Part shown: in pieces, positions 16,805 to 29,931 of the stretch
Layout: each line of letters opens with the position of its first letter
Numbering within the stretch: the first letter of the stretch is position 1
Assembly (NCBI GenBank): GCA_963773845.1
Contig: CAVZCU010000012.1
Location: 1-64,000 of the forward strand
Direction: 5' to 3'
Origin: SIAJ01 sp963773845
GTDB lineage: Bacteria > Planctomycetota > Planctomycetia > Gemmatales > Gemmataceae
Length of the DNA: 64,000 bases
Notes under the pieces: model-generated
The model's database searches: none
Told to the model about the DNA's origin: nothing
What the model saw: the letters and a program-made list of their open reading frames with translations, nothing else
Program-made: the position numbers and the translations under genes

Positions 16805-19600
16805 CTATTCCCTTGGCGCTTGGGTTTTGATCGTGCCGAGGTCCTTCGTCTCGCCGGGCTTGGCGCGGAAGGGAATCGTTGTTGACGTATTGTGCTTATC
16901 CCCGAACACGTTGTACCAGAAGTCGTAGTCGAGATCGCCGATGATCTTTGTAAAGGTGAATTTCCCGTTCGCATCCGTCTGCGCGTGGCTTTCAGGAAGG
17001 TCGCGCGGCGGCCAGCTTGGCCCCGCCCTTCCCGGATACTTGAACGACAGGCTCAGAGATGCATTTGGATATGGCTTGCCATTGGGCAAAACCAGCCGGC
17101 CTGTCACCGTGGCGGTCGGTTGCAGCTTAATTGTCCACGGCCCGGCGTCGCCTTTCTTTGGCTGAAGCACAAGTCCGAGACTTCGTGTTGGCTGGTAAAA
17201 GAAAAGGACGCGCGGTCGCTCGGAATTGAACGCCGGAATCGCTGTGTCTCCGCTCGTAAACGGCTTTGACCAGTTAAAGCGATACTTCTCCCAGCCAAGG
17301 GCGATTACCTTGCTGACCGGCTTCTCCTGCGGATCAACCAGCCTGATCGGAACCTCAGTTCCTGGATCGACCGTGATCGTATAGCGCTTCAGTTTTGATG
17401 GACTGACGTCCACGACGGCAATCGCCTGGAAAATGTCGGGCGACCATTCGCCATCGGATGTGAGCACCTTTTCCGGCGGGTCCGTATGATTGGTGTCACC
17501 TTGGAGTGGACGTTCGGCTGCCGATAGCCCCTGTTCGTCGCGGTCAACGAACAGCCAACCCTTGCCCGGAATGCCGGCAATGCGAAATGTCCCATCCTTT
17601 CCCGTCTGGGTTTCGACATCGGGCGAACGCCCCTTTTCGAAGTATTCAGCAAAGTGCTTGTTGTCGCGATCCACGCGATAATAAATGCGCGCCCGTGAAA
17701 TCGGTAGCTTGGTACGTTCATCAACGACCTTCCCATGAATCCAAACGCCCCGTTTGAGGGCGATGTCCACCGTCGCGGTTTGAATGCTGTCTTTTGTGCC
17801 GCCCAGTGCCGAACGCGTGAAATATGGCAACTCACTTCCGGGCCGGAAGTCAATTGACGTTCGCCCGGCTTTGAGCCCGATCAGCCTGTATTGCCCATCT
17901 TTGTCCGTTATTGCTTCCGACCACCATTGTGTAACCTTGACTCCGGCGATCGGCTCGCCGGTTTCCAGGTCGGTCACACGGCCCTCGAACGGTTGCGTGG
18001 GTGCAGCAACGTATTCGAACGGCGGGCGGTAATATGTGCTGCGCCTTGCTCTGGGCATCAGCCGACTCGGCGGAAACGATCCCGAATTGCCTTGCTGCGT
18101 GAGCACCGTCAATCGCGCTGTCGCGATTGCTTCCCCTTCAATGGATAGAGTAACCACGCGTTCGCGGCCGACGCCGAACAATTTGAATCGCCCGTTCTCG
18201 TCGGTCGTCGCCCCTGGCACACCGGGAATCGGGCTCCGAGTATTGCCAATATGGCGCGGCAAATCGTGCTCGAAGACGAGGCTCATTTCGTTGACACCCT
18301 TGGCCTCTGCATTTTTGAGCCATGCGGAAAGATCGTCGCCCACCCCTGCCGCAACGTTGATCGCGCGAACCTTGACTCCCTGGACCGGTTTGCCTTCCAG
18401 GTTGAGGACGCGACCGGAAATCGGCAGATCCTCGATGAGCTTCAGGGTTGCGTTGGCCACTCCGGCACCGTCGACCGAGAACATGGCGAGACCAAACCCA
18501 CCGGCCGTTGCGACAAGCTGCGGTCTGAGGGACCACCAACTTTCCGGGTAATCGCTCGCTGAAACAGCGAATCGAAAACGACCATCGGAATCGGTTGTCA
18601 CTTTGGCTGACACACCGACTTTCTGATAACTGTTTTCTCCCCAACGCAGCAAATAGATCTTCGCCCCCTTCACCGGCTTTCCCTTCGGATCAACGACCGT
18701 TCCCACAAACGTGATGCGCTCTCCTTTGGAGCTGTCTTTAGGTTCATCGTTCTTGGCAACTGGCTGGTCGCGCGCGTTCTTGGTTGGTGGCTGTTCCGGG
18801 GGCGTCTTCGGAAAGCCGAGTACCGCGCCAACGACGAGTACCGAAGCCGCAAGCCCCACCGCAAGCACTCGGACAAACAGCTTGCCGGTCGCAGTGTGTG
18901 CGAGAGCCATGATCGCTTGATCGGGACGAATAATCCCTTCCACCGTCTTTCGGACCAATTCCGGCGACACCTCCCCCGCCACCGGCTCCGCGACCGCAGC
19001 CAACAGGCCTGCCGACAATGTCACGCCGCGCTTTGTCAGGCGCTTGCGCAAAAGCTCACGTCCTTTTTCCAGCGACTTCTTGATTGAGTTCAATGTGCGT
19101 CCGAGTTGCATCGCCGCCTCGTCGCGCGACAGGCCGTCGAGATAGCAGAGTACCAGCGGCAAGCGCGTGGAATTGGGCAGGCGATCCAACTCTTCGTGCA
19201 AGATCGCGCACGCTTCGGTCCATGAGAGATCGGATGCGCTCGTCGCAACTTCGTTGATCGATTGCTGCCGGCGCTTGTGGCGTTTGCGGGCCTGGAGTGC
19301 GATCCGGTGCGCGACGCCGTATAGCCAGGCGCCCAGGGATTCCTGGCGGCGAATCGCCGACGGATTGCGCAAGAGCACAAGGAATGTCGCCTGAAACGCA
19401 TCGTCCGCATCGATCGACGGGCCGAGCACCTTGCGACAAGCCGCCAGCACTTTCGTCCCGTGCCGGCGAACGATTGCCTCCACCGCCCCCGGATCGCGTC
19501 TGCGGCGAACGCGATTCAACAACGACGCATCACTCTCTTGATCGGTGTCGAGAGTGGTCCGTAGCGAATCGACCAGACGGGTCAGCGGATCGGCAGTCAT
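16805..19600 (-). CDS. ECF sigma factor-TM-carboxypeptidase regulatory-like fusion 3 (intact)
   Basis: 931 residues in one frame. Sigma-2 about 25-105 (DASLLNRVRRRRDPGAVEAI, DADDAFQATFLVLLRNPS, GAWLYGVAHRIALQARKR), sigma-4 about 130-190 (EACAILHEELDRLPNSTRLP, LCYLDGLSRDEAAMQLGRTL), linker with hydrophobic patch 192-210, membrane helix about 244-263 (RVLAVGLAASVLVVGAVLGF), then exported modules starting near 298 (VGTVVDPKGKPVKGAKIYLL), 390 (ISGRVLNLEGKPVQGVKVRA), 520, 600 and 830 (TGRLVLPNGKPYPNASLSLS). The exported part is longer than in fusion 2 and closest to fusion 4, sharing the phrases QPFEG.VTD and QPKKGDAGPWT. Divergence between sensors, with conserved sigma domains, suggests different signals. 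Confidence 0.92.
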   Translation of the reverse strand: MTADPLTRLVDSLRTTLDTDQESDASLLNRVRRRRDPGAVEAIVRRHGTKVLAACRKVLGPSIDADDAFQATFLVLLRNPSAIRRQESLGAWLYGVAHRIALQARKRHKRRQQSINEVATSASDLSWTEACAILHEELDRLPNSTRLPLVLCYLDGLSRDEAAMQLGRTLNSIKKSLEKGRELLRKRLTKRGVTLSAGLLAAVAEPVAGEVSPELVRKTVEGIIRPDQAIMALAHTATGKLFVRVLAVGLAASVLVVGAVLGFPKTPPEQPPTKNARDQPVAKNDEPKDSSKGERITFVGTVVDPKGKPVKGAKIYLLRWGENSYQKVGVSAKVTTDSDGRFRFAVSASDYPESWWSLRPQLVATAGGFGLAMFSVDGAGVANATLKLIEDLPISGRVLNLEGKPVQGVKVRAINVAAGVGDDLSAWLKNAEAKGVNEMSLVFEHDLPRHIGNTRSPIPGVPGATTDENGRFKLFGVGRERVVTLSIEGEAIATARLTVLTQQGNSGSFPPSRLMPRARRSTYYRPPFEYVAAPTQPFEGRVTDLETGEPIAGVKVTQWWSEAITDKDGQYRLIGLKAGRTSIDFRPGSELPYFTRSALGGTKDSIQTATVDIALKRGVWIHGKVVDERTKLPISRARIYYRVDRDNKHFAEYFEKGRSPDVETQTGKDGTFRIAGIPGKGWLFVDRDEQGLSAAERPLQGDTNHTDPPEKVLTSDGEWSPDIFQAIAVVDVSPSKLKRYTITVDPGTEVPIRLVDPQEKPVSKVIALGWEKYRFNWSKPFTSGDTAIPAFNSERPRVLFFYQPTRSLGLVLQPKKGDAGPWTIKLQPTATVTGRLVLPNGKPYPNASLSLSFKYPGRAGPSWPPRDLPESHAQTDANGKFTFTKIIGDLDYDFWYNVFGDKHNTSTTIPFRAKPGETKDLGTIKTQAPRE

Positions 19601-19677
19601 GGCCAGACTCCTTGGGCTACAGTCTAGCCGAGTAGTGGCCTAACTGTCGATTTCGGCACCGCGAATGCCGGCCTTAG

Positions 19678-22506
19678 TTAGAATCGCGGGGTCACGTTGC
19701 CGAGATTCTTGCTTTCGCCCGGCTTGAGGCGAAATTCATCGTAATACCGTGCGATTGCCGTTCTTCTCTGCCGTATATCGGAAGGAATAGTCCACATCGC
19801 CGACGAAATTGGCAAGCGTGAAGACTCCATTCTTGTCAGTGTGCACGTCCTGATGGGCAAACGATGGAGTCCAAGCATCTTGACCGGGAAGCCGGTAGTA
19901 GATTTGCAATACCGCCTGTCCAATCGGCGCTCCGTCCGCCGTCACGAGTCGGCCGGTGACGGTTGCGGTGGTTTCGAGCGTCACCGTCCACGGTCCGGCA
20001 TCCCCCTTCTTGGGTTGGAGCAATTTGCCAAGCTTTCTGTCCGCATGGAGAAACAGAAGCGGGCGCGGTCGGTCGAGGTTGAATTGAACGATCTCCATCA
20101 CCGCTTTCTGATTCGGCGCCCACAGACTCCATGTCGATTGCCCGCCGATCCCGGCGCCCTCCACGGGCTTTCCGTCGCCATCCACAAGTTTCACAGTGAC
20201 CGTTGCGCCGGGATCGAGTGTGATCGTGTAACTCTTCGGCTTCATCGGGTCGACGTTGATGATGGCGGCCGCGTGATAAGAGCCGCGGTAAGCCGCGGGC
20301 GACGTAGGAAGGAACGGGGCGTTCAGCCGATCGGCATTCAATGAGTCAACGTCTCCTTGAAGCGGCCGCTGGTCGGCGCCGATGTATTGACCATTTCCAT
20401 TCGCCATGATGGCGCCGCGGCAAGGAAATGCGAGCACGCGGAAGGAACCATCCTCGGCGGTGTATGTGGTCGGGTCGGTTGACCAAGCCCGCGAACCGGG
20501 AACAGACGTGTAGGCGTCTTCGTCGGCCAATGGGAAATACCAGATTGGCGCGCCTGCCGCCGGCTTGTGGTTGCGAATATCAATCAACTTTCCGGTGACC
20601 CAGTGTCCGCGCGTCAGCGCGAAATCAACCTGGGCCGTATTGGTACTCGCCTTACTGCCCCCGCGGACCGCCATCCGGTGATAAGGTTGCTCGGCCGTCG
20701 GGCACGCCATCAACTCGTGCATGCCGGGAGCGAGGCCGATGAGGCGATACTTGCCGTCCTTGTCCGTAACGGTCGAAGTCTCGTACCATTTGATCCTCCC
20801 TCGGACCGTGACGCCGGTGACCGGCTTGCCAGTGACGCGGTCGGTCACCGTTCCTTCAAATGGCTGGGTCGACTCGGCGATGAAATCAAACGCAGCCCCG
20901 TGGAAGGTCCTTATGCCGTACCGACTGTCGCCGGGGTCCTCCGGAACTGTCAGTGCTGGCATGACTCGCGTGAGCACCGTCTCCTGCGTTGTCGCGATCG
21001 TCTTGCCTTCGATGCACAGAGTGATCTTGCGCTCGCGGCCGAGGCCGACGATTCGAAACCGCCCGTCGGCGTCCGCGATATAGGACGCGGATTGACCGGG
21101 CACCGAATGTCCATTCGGGAACAGACGCCCCTCATGGGAGAAGTGCTTATTGTGAACTGCCTGTATGGGGAGTTTCTTCGCCTTCAACTCGTCCAGCCAC
21201 GGCGAAAGGTCACGGTCCCTGCAAGCCGTTACCTCCAGGACGCGGACCTTCGCGCCGGGCACCGGCATCCCTTGGAGATCGAGAATGCGGCCGGCAATCG
21301 CCTCGTCTTTGACGAGCTTGAGTTCGAGTGGTTTATCTTCCTGAGCGCCGGTCCAGGCTATTCCGAACCCTTGGGCGGTAGCAATTACTTGAGCGCCTTC
21401 GGACCAGTAGCGCCGGCGACCGGCGCCCGAAGCACGGAAGGTAAACGCGCCATCGGCATCGGTGATGGCCATGACCGTCGGCCCCTTGGCTGGCCGATGC
21501 AATGTCCAGGGCTCGAGCAGCAGCCAGACTTTAGCTCCCTTTGCCGGCTTCCCATCCGGGTCGATGACCCGTCCCTTGACCGCGAGGTCCTCCGGCTTGC
21601 TTTCCACCTGCAGCGGTTGTTTCTCCTGGACTGTTTCTTTGGCCGGCGATTTCTTCGAAGGCGGATCCTTCGGATTCGCGCCGGCCCGGACCCTGCCATC
21701 GCCAATCGAAATGCCGACCAATAGAGCGGCCGCTAGAGTCAGCCCCCCGACGAACTTGAGAGCACCCAGTCGCACGGCGGGTTCAACGAGTGCGCTCACG
21801 CGTGCTGAAGGCTTTGCGGCAGCCGCGATTGTTCGGCGAAAGAGGGATGGTGGAACGGCAGCCCCGGTATTGCCAGTAAGCGCGGCCAGAAGCCCGGCTG
21901 ACAGGCCAATGCCGCGTCGTGCCAACCGTGTGCGCAGGCGCGACCGACCGCTTTCAAGTCGATTGCGAACGGTGTTCAAAGTCGTTCCCAATCGAAGGGC
22001 GGCCTCGTCGCGCGACAGGCCCTCCAGATAGCAAAGCATTAACGGATACCGGTACTTATCGGGCAGCCGATCCAGTTCCTCATGCAATATGGCACGCGTC
22101 TTCCTGCCACGAGAGGTCCGGCGGGGAGTCGACCGCGCATCGAACCTCGGCTCTCGATTTGCGTTCGCCGCCGGCGTGCAGCCCGTGCCTTCAATGCCAG
22201 TCGATGGGCAACTCCATATAGCCAGGCGCCGACCGATTGCCCCTTGCGAATGGCCCGAGCGTCGCGCAACAACACGAGAAATGCCGCCTGAAAGACGTCC
22301 TCGACGTCGGCATCGTCCGACAGCACTTTGCGTGATGCCGACAGAACGCCCGGTCCGTGCCGGCGGACGATTTCCTCGAACGCGCCGGCGTCACGATGAT
22401 CGCGGAAGCGGGCCAGCAGTTCGGCGTCCGAAATGGCGATTTGTTCCGCCGCCAAAGATTGGCATAGACTGCGAATTGCTCGTTGAAAAAGGGGATCGTG
22501 TGTCAT
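19678..22506 (-). CDS. ECF sigma factor-TM-carboxypeptidase regulatory-like fusion 4 (two frameshifts)
   Basis: About 942 residues after bridging indels near 22105 (between sigma-2 and sigma-4) and near 19750 (30 residues from the end). Starts at ATG 22506 (MTHDPLFQRAIRSLCQSLAA). Sigma-2: DAELLARFRDHRDAGAFEEI and DVEDVFQAAFLVLLRDARAI; sigma-4: LHEELDRLPDKYRYPLMLCY and LRLGTTLNTVRNRLESGRSR. Membrane helix GALKFVGGLTLAAALLVGIS. Exported part with VKGRVIDPDGKPAKGAKVWL, IAGRILDLQGMPVPGAKVRV, FEGTVTDRVTGKPVTGVTVR and others. First gene of the four-gene run, 82 bases behind the cytochrome c-WD40 gene; the promoter may be in that gap or far upstream. The corrected end (YYDEFRLKPGESKNLGNVTP) matches the ending of fusion 3, supporting the repair. 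Confidence 0.85.
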
Positions 22507-22588
22507 GGGACTACCGGGACATGGAATGATTGTCCCCGATAGTTCCCCGAACAGCCATAGGCGGCAGCTTTTTTTCTTCGTGGAACGC

Positions 22589-24638
22589 CTACCGCGCGGG
22601 CGCCGATGGATTAGCCGAGCCCACGACAACCTTTTGCGGCGGGGCCGCGGCGACTGCCGCTTTGAGTTTTTCGATCTCGGCTTTCACCGCATTCAACTCG
22701 GTTGTCGCTCGATCGAGCGTGATCTTTAACGGGGCGGCGGCGTCGGCGGCCTGCTTCGCAGCCGCCGCACGGGGCCCGAGAATCTCTGCTGCCAACTTGG
22801 ACGCCGCGGCAGCGAGTTGGGCTTGGCTTGCAGCAGGGCCGTAAGCGGCGATTGCCTGATTGACTTGTTTTTGAATGTCCGCGACCGCTTTGGCGGCAGT
22901 CGCCGATTCTTTTGCCGCAGCATCTGCCATGGACTTGAATTCGGCAGCGTCTTTCTGAAGCACTGCATTTGTTTTGTTTGCATCGGCAGCCGCCTTGATC
23001 TTGGCGGCTGCTTCGCCAAGGGCCATGGCTTTGACGGCAGCGGCCAACGCCTTCGCCTGCGCGGGCGTCAAAGCAGCGCTAGCTTTATCGACGTTCGCTT
23101 TCAATGCGGTCGCCTGATCTTGGGCGGATTTCGCAATGCTCGCCGAGTCGGTCGCCAGCTTCTGGGCGGGCGCCGCGTCGGCCGCGGTCTGTTGCGCCTT
23201 TGCGTTGGCTGCCTTGAAGGCGCTCGTGGCCGCATCGAATGCTTGCTGCTTGATCGCAAGAATCTTGGTCGCCGCCGCGAGTTGTTGCGCGGCGGTTTGC
23301 GGATTGGTCGATGCTTGCGCAATCAACTTGGCATCGGCAGCATTGAAGACGTCGACCGTGCCGGTCCAATCGCCATCGTAGACTTTCTTACCGTCGTAGC
23401 TGAAGGCCGTCCGGAGCACCACATCCGAATGAGCCGAAAAGGACTTCAGCATCTTCCCGTTCGTATCCCAAATCTTGGTCACGCGATCGCGGCCGGTGCT
23501 GACCAGGCGATTATCGTGGCCGAACTGCACGGCCTGCACGCCGCCGCCGTGGGCTCCCCAATTCTTGATCAGGCTGCCGTTCTCCATTTCCCAGAGCTTG
23601 ATCGTCGTGTCCTCGCTGCACGAAGCAAGGACGTTCGAATCGTCGCGCCAGCTCACATCGACGATCGCTCCAGTGTGGCCGCGGAGGTTGTAGAACTCGC
23701 GGCCAGTCGCCGCCTCCCAGACGAATAGCCCGCCGGAACGATCGGCAGTCGCCAGGAGCACGGCATCCGGGCTGAATTCGATCGCGTAGATCCAGTCGGT
23801 GTGCTTCTTCATTTCGCGGACGAGCGAACCGTCTTTGGTCGAATAGATGCGGATCATCTTGCTGGGCCCGCCGAGGGCAATGAGCTGCTGGTCGGCGGAA
23901 ATGTCCGCGGCAAGGACCGCATCCTGCTCGTTGCCGACTTCGATGATCTGTTCGCCGGTCTTCACGTCCCAGACGACAACTTTGCCCGACTGGCCTCCGC
24001 GTCCGCCGCCCGCGAGCAAGAGCCCGCCATTGCGGCTGAACTTGAGCACATAGGGCGTGCCGTATGGGAACGGCAGGACGCCGAGCAACTCCATCGTGTC
24101 GCCGTGAAAGAGCAACACTTGCTTTTGTCCACCGACGGCCACGAGCGGGGCCCACGGACTGGCCGCCAGCGCGACGACCGCATTGGCCCGCGTCGTCGTG
24201 ACGACGAGGTCCTTGCGGAGCGGTTTAGCCGGCATCGGCACAACGTCCGGCTTGCCGCGCTTGACCGACATCAGGCCGACTTCGACCTTCGGCTTGACCG
24301 GAACCGGCTTCGAGCCGGCGTTTTCCAAAGCCCCCTGTTGAATCCACGCCGCAAGCGTGTCGAGTTGCTCCTTAGCGATCATCGGCATCTTGGGCGGCAT
24401 GAACGGCTGCTCTTTGTGCGCTGCCAGCCGATAGAGCCGCGAGCCATTGGCATCGCCCGGCTTGACGACCTCGCCGGAACGCGCCGCCTTCCTTGAGCTT
24501 CGCGTAGGTCGAGAGATCGAGCCCGCCCTTGCCGTTCTCGCCCTTGTGGCAGCCGACGCAATGGGCGGTGAGGATTGGCGAGACGTGCTGGTCGTAGGTG
24601 AGCTTGGCCTTGGGGTCGGTGGCGGAAGACGGAACCAC
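22589..24638 (-). CDS. Cytochrome c-WD40 protein with Ala-rich coiled-coil tail (frameshifted, 5' end damaged)
   Basis: About 682 residues from a GTG at 24638 with one extra base near 24478. A planctomycete-type cytochrome c domain comes first (LTYDQHVSPILTAHCVGCHK, heme motif CVGCH; later MPPKMPMIAKEQLDTLAAWI with the axial Met region). WD40 repeats follow at about 125-410 (KVVVWDVKTGEQ, TTIKLWEMENGSLIKNWGAH, VTKIWDTNGKMLKSFSAHSD). The last 240 residues are Ala/Lys/Gln-rich and strongly helical, a probable coiled coil. Homologous architectures carry a signal peptide; here the coding sequence begins inside a CACAAAG repeat and none is visible, so the original 5' end seems to have been lost or replaced. 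It lies downstream of PSD1, PPC and DUF1501 genes and likely functions with them. Confidence 0.85.
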
Positions 24639-24748
24639 AAAGACACAAAGATCACACAGAGTAACACAAAGGCCGAATCTTGATTAGTTGCCGCCGCATG
24701 TTGTCGTCCCTTTGTGAATCTCTGTGTGAACTTTGTGCCTTGGTGTTG
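24633..24748. repeat. CACAAAG-type inverted repeat element, copy 2
   Basis: Left arm ACCACAAAGACACAAAGATC (from 24634) and right arm CTTTGTG...TGTGTGAACTTTGTGCC (24708-24740) are complementary over most of their length around an AT-rich centre. It overlaps the GTG start of the cytochrome c-WD40 gene and separates it from the PSD1 gene. Confidence 0.8.
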
Positions 24749-24782
24749 AGTTCGATGCGGGACAGGCCGGAGGCCTATCCTA

Positions 24783-27214
<2,432 letters not shown>

Positions 27215-27306
27215 GATCGAGTGCCTCGTAAGCCAATAGCCGTCTAACCAGTTGCGAGACAAAGTGAGCGTCGAGGCGTTAGCCGCTTACGCCTCGACGC
27301 TCGCCC

Positions 27307-29786
27307 TCAATTCTTCTTGGGATCAGTCTTCGGCGGCGGCGTGCCTGCTTTGGCCGCCTTCTCACGCTCCTGTTGCTCCAGACGGAGCTTCTCCAATCGG
27401 CTCAACCGCTTTTCCGGCGCTGCGCTGGGGGTTTTCATCGGCGGTGGCGCATTTGTTTTCGCAACGGCCGCCCCCTTCTTGGGCGGCAGCGGCACATCGA
27501 TTCGCAATTCACTCCCGCCCAGGTTGTGAACGACGGGCTCGCCGTTGTCCATCACCACAATTTGGCAAAACAGGTTGCGATGGATACCTGCCGGAGCGGT
27601 CGGTTCCACCTTGATCGGGAAAGCGATCTCCTTGGTGTCCTTGGCGATCTGCAGTTCCTTCGTCGTTACCTTGGTCGGCAGGCCGATCAAGTGCATCTTG
27701 GCCGATCCGGCGAAGGGCTTGGTGTTCGTGATCTTGACGAACATCTGCGTGTCTTTCCCTTGTTCCACGGCGCCCCGTTCGATGGACAACTGCATGTACG
27801 GCGGAGCAATCTCGATTGTCGCGAGTTGCGACGAGACCCAGACCGGTCCGCTGGCAATCGGCGCGTTGGCGAGCAAGACGTACTTCCATTTGCGTACCGG
27901 AGCGCCGCCGTTCGCATTGATCGGAAAAAGCGCCTCCGTCTTTCCTTCGGGGATCACGACCGACGAGGCGGATCCGACGCCGGGTGGGTTGTAAAGTGGC
28001 ACGATGGTAATTGGCGCTTTGAAGCCGGCGCGCGCTCGGCGATGATCTTCAAGTTCATCGACCCGCCATGAACAAGCGGGACCTTCGGCTCGACGATCGA
28101 GATCTTGAACGGCACGGCCTCGGTAACGGCGAGCATCGTTTGCGGCTCGTCGTGATGCGTGTACAGCGATTGACCGGGAGCACTGTAGACAAAATCCGAG
28201 CGCACTTCGAACTCGGAGTGAATCTTCACCTTGGGGTCGACGTGCGTGCCGGCGAACGAGACTTTGCCGGTCGTCAACGGCGCATCGGCGGCGGCTTCGA
28301 AGACCATCGGCACGAGAGACATGTTGCCCGGCATGACGTCGGTCGCAGCGCTCACCTTGGCAGGCAAGCCGTTCGCCGTCACATTGACGTCACCGCCGAA
28401 ATCGATGCGTCCCGCGTTGATGTAGGTTGCGAAGCGATTGCCACGGGGGACGGCGTAAGCTTGCCGTTCCTGCGTGTAGAGAGCGAACGGCGGCGCCGAA
28501 AGGGCGAGCTTCGGTTCGATCGGCGTGATCTCGATTCGATACGTGTATTCCGGACCGCCCTTTTTGAGATGATCGGTGACGCTGATCCAGTACTCCCCGT
28601 CTTGCGGAATTGTCACTCGGAAGTAGCTATCGGGGCCGACCGCGTCGTCGTTGCCAACCATGGCCCCTTGGCCGACAAGACCCATGTACATGATCGAGTC
28701 GAGTGGCGAACCGATCCGCCGAGCGTAGCAATGAACGTGAAACGCCTGACCCTTCTTGGCAGCGAACTTGAAGAAGTCGACCTCCTCCGGCTTGCTGATC
28801 ACGCCGTTGAACGCACATGGCAAAGTGCCCGGCGTCGCCTGAGCGGCAGTGTGATTCGGTTCGACTTCGACGACATTGGCCGCGTTCTCGGTCAACCGGA
28901 ACGGCAAACCCGATGGGCTGATTCCACCCGCATCCTGACAGAAGACTTCGAATTTGCCGTCCTTCGGCATGACGGACGGCAGCTTGACCTTTTGCTTGAT
29001 ATCCCCAGTCGCATCGCCGACGAAGCGAAGTTCGACTACCTCGCCAAGCTTGCCACCGGCAGGCAGCACGGCCAGCGGCCGCGGAAAAGTTCCGACATGC
29101 AAGCGATACTGACAGGCTCCATTGCCCTGATACGACGTCTCGCGGACCATGACCATGTAGGTTCCGTCCGCGGGGGCGACGATCGACAAGCAACCATCTT
29201 GTTTGAAAAGGGCCGTGTCATCGGACGCGGCCAATTCGAACCGCTTGCTATCGAGGATGGCGATATAGGGGTCGAAAAATGTGGTCCCGAGTCGCATGCC
29301 CTCGATCTCGACGCTGATTCGTTGCCCTTTCTTGGCCTCGACCGCGTAGTAGTCAACGTCCTCGTTGTCCGCCACGCCGTGGACAGTGCAGTTGAGCGGA
29401 ATTTTCTGCGGGGCGATGAATTCGTTGTTCGGCTCTTTCTCCGCAACGACCGGCAGGGCCCCGACCCAGAACGTTCGCAGTTCGGTGATGCCGGTGGCTG
29501 TTCGCAGTCGCAAGGCGTGCTCACCGAGCAAACAGTCGGGGGCGATCTTGACGGTGGCCTTCACCTGATTGTTGTTGACTACTTCCAACTTGGAGACGGT
29601 GAGCCCGGGAGAATAGAAAACGACTTCCTTGGCATCGGCCAGGTTGCCGCCGCTCAGCGTCAAGACTGCGTCCGTTCCGCGCTGAGCGCCCCGCGGCTGA
29701 ATGATGCCGAGCGATGGCGACGCGGCCGACGCCCCGCCCACGACAAGAAGTATTGCAGCAGCGCTGGTCGATAGTGCCTTTTTCAT
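27307..29786 (-). CDS. Secreted PPC-domain protein (one frameshift)
   Basis: About 825 residues with a two-base insertion near 28030. ATG 29786 with GGGAG six bases upstream begins a signal peptide (MKKALSTSAAAILLVVGGAS). An IPT-like domain follows (LGIIQPRGAQRGTDAVLTLS), then two bacterial pre-peptidase C-terminal (PPC) domains near 120-230 (EKEPNNEFIAPQKIPLNCTV, VADNEDVDYYAVEAKKGQRI) and 320-430 (VEVEPNHTAAQATPGTLPCA, DFFKFAAKKGQAFHVHCYAR). After the break come beta-rich domains and a charged, Lys/Pro-rich C-terminus (EKLRLEQQEREKAAKAGTPP). PPC domains usually assist export or substrate binding. It lies between the DUF1501 and PSD1 genes on the same strand. Confidence 0.88.
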
Positions 29787-29815
29787 TCTCGCTCCCGGAT
29801 GCCAGTCTCTCGATT

Positions 29816-29914
29816 CACCACAAAGGCACAAAGATCACACAAAGAATCACAAAGAATTGCACAAGATCGTGTTTTCTTCGTGTTTCTTTGTGTGATCTTT
29901 GTGCCTTTGTGGTT
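29816..29914. repeat. CACAAAG-type inverted repeat element, copy 3 (best preserved)
   Basis: ACCACAAAGGCACAAAGATC (from 29817) is the exact reverse complement of the right end (GATCTTTGTGCCTTTGTGGT, about 29894-29913). Internal CACAAAGAATCACAAAGAA and TTCTTCGTGTTTCTTTGTG continue the pairing. A hairpin of roughly 99 bases fits between the DUF1501 and PPC genes. Confidence 0.9.
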
Positions 29915-29931
29915 CCGGCGTTATCTCACTG

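Noticed and set aside
20567..21724. 385-codon plus-strand frame
   Set aside because: Antisense shadow of sigma fusion 4.
28068..29774. 568-codon plus-strand frame
   Set aside because: It is the antisense shadow of the PPC gene, typical of GC-rich DNA; its translation is Arg/Asp-rich with no motifs.
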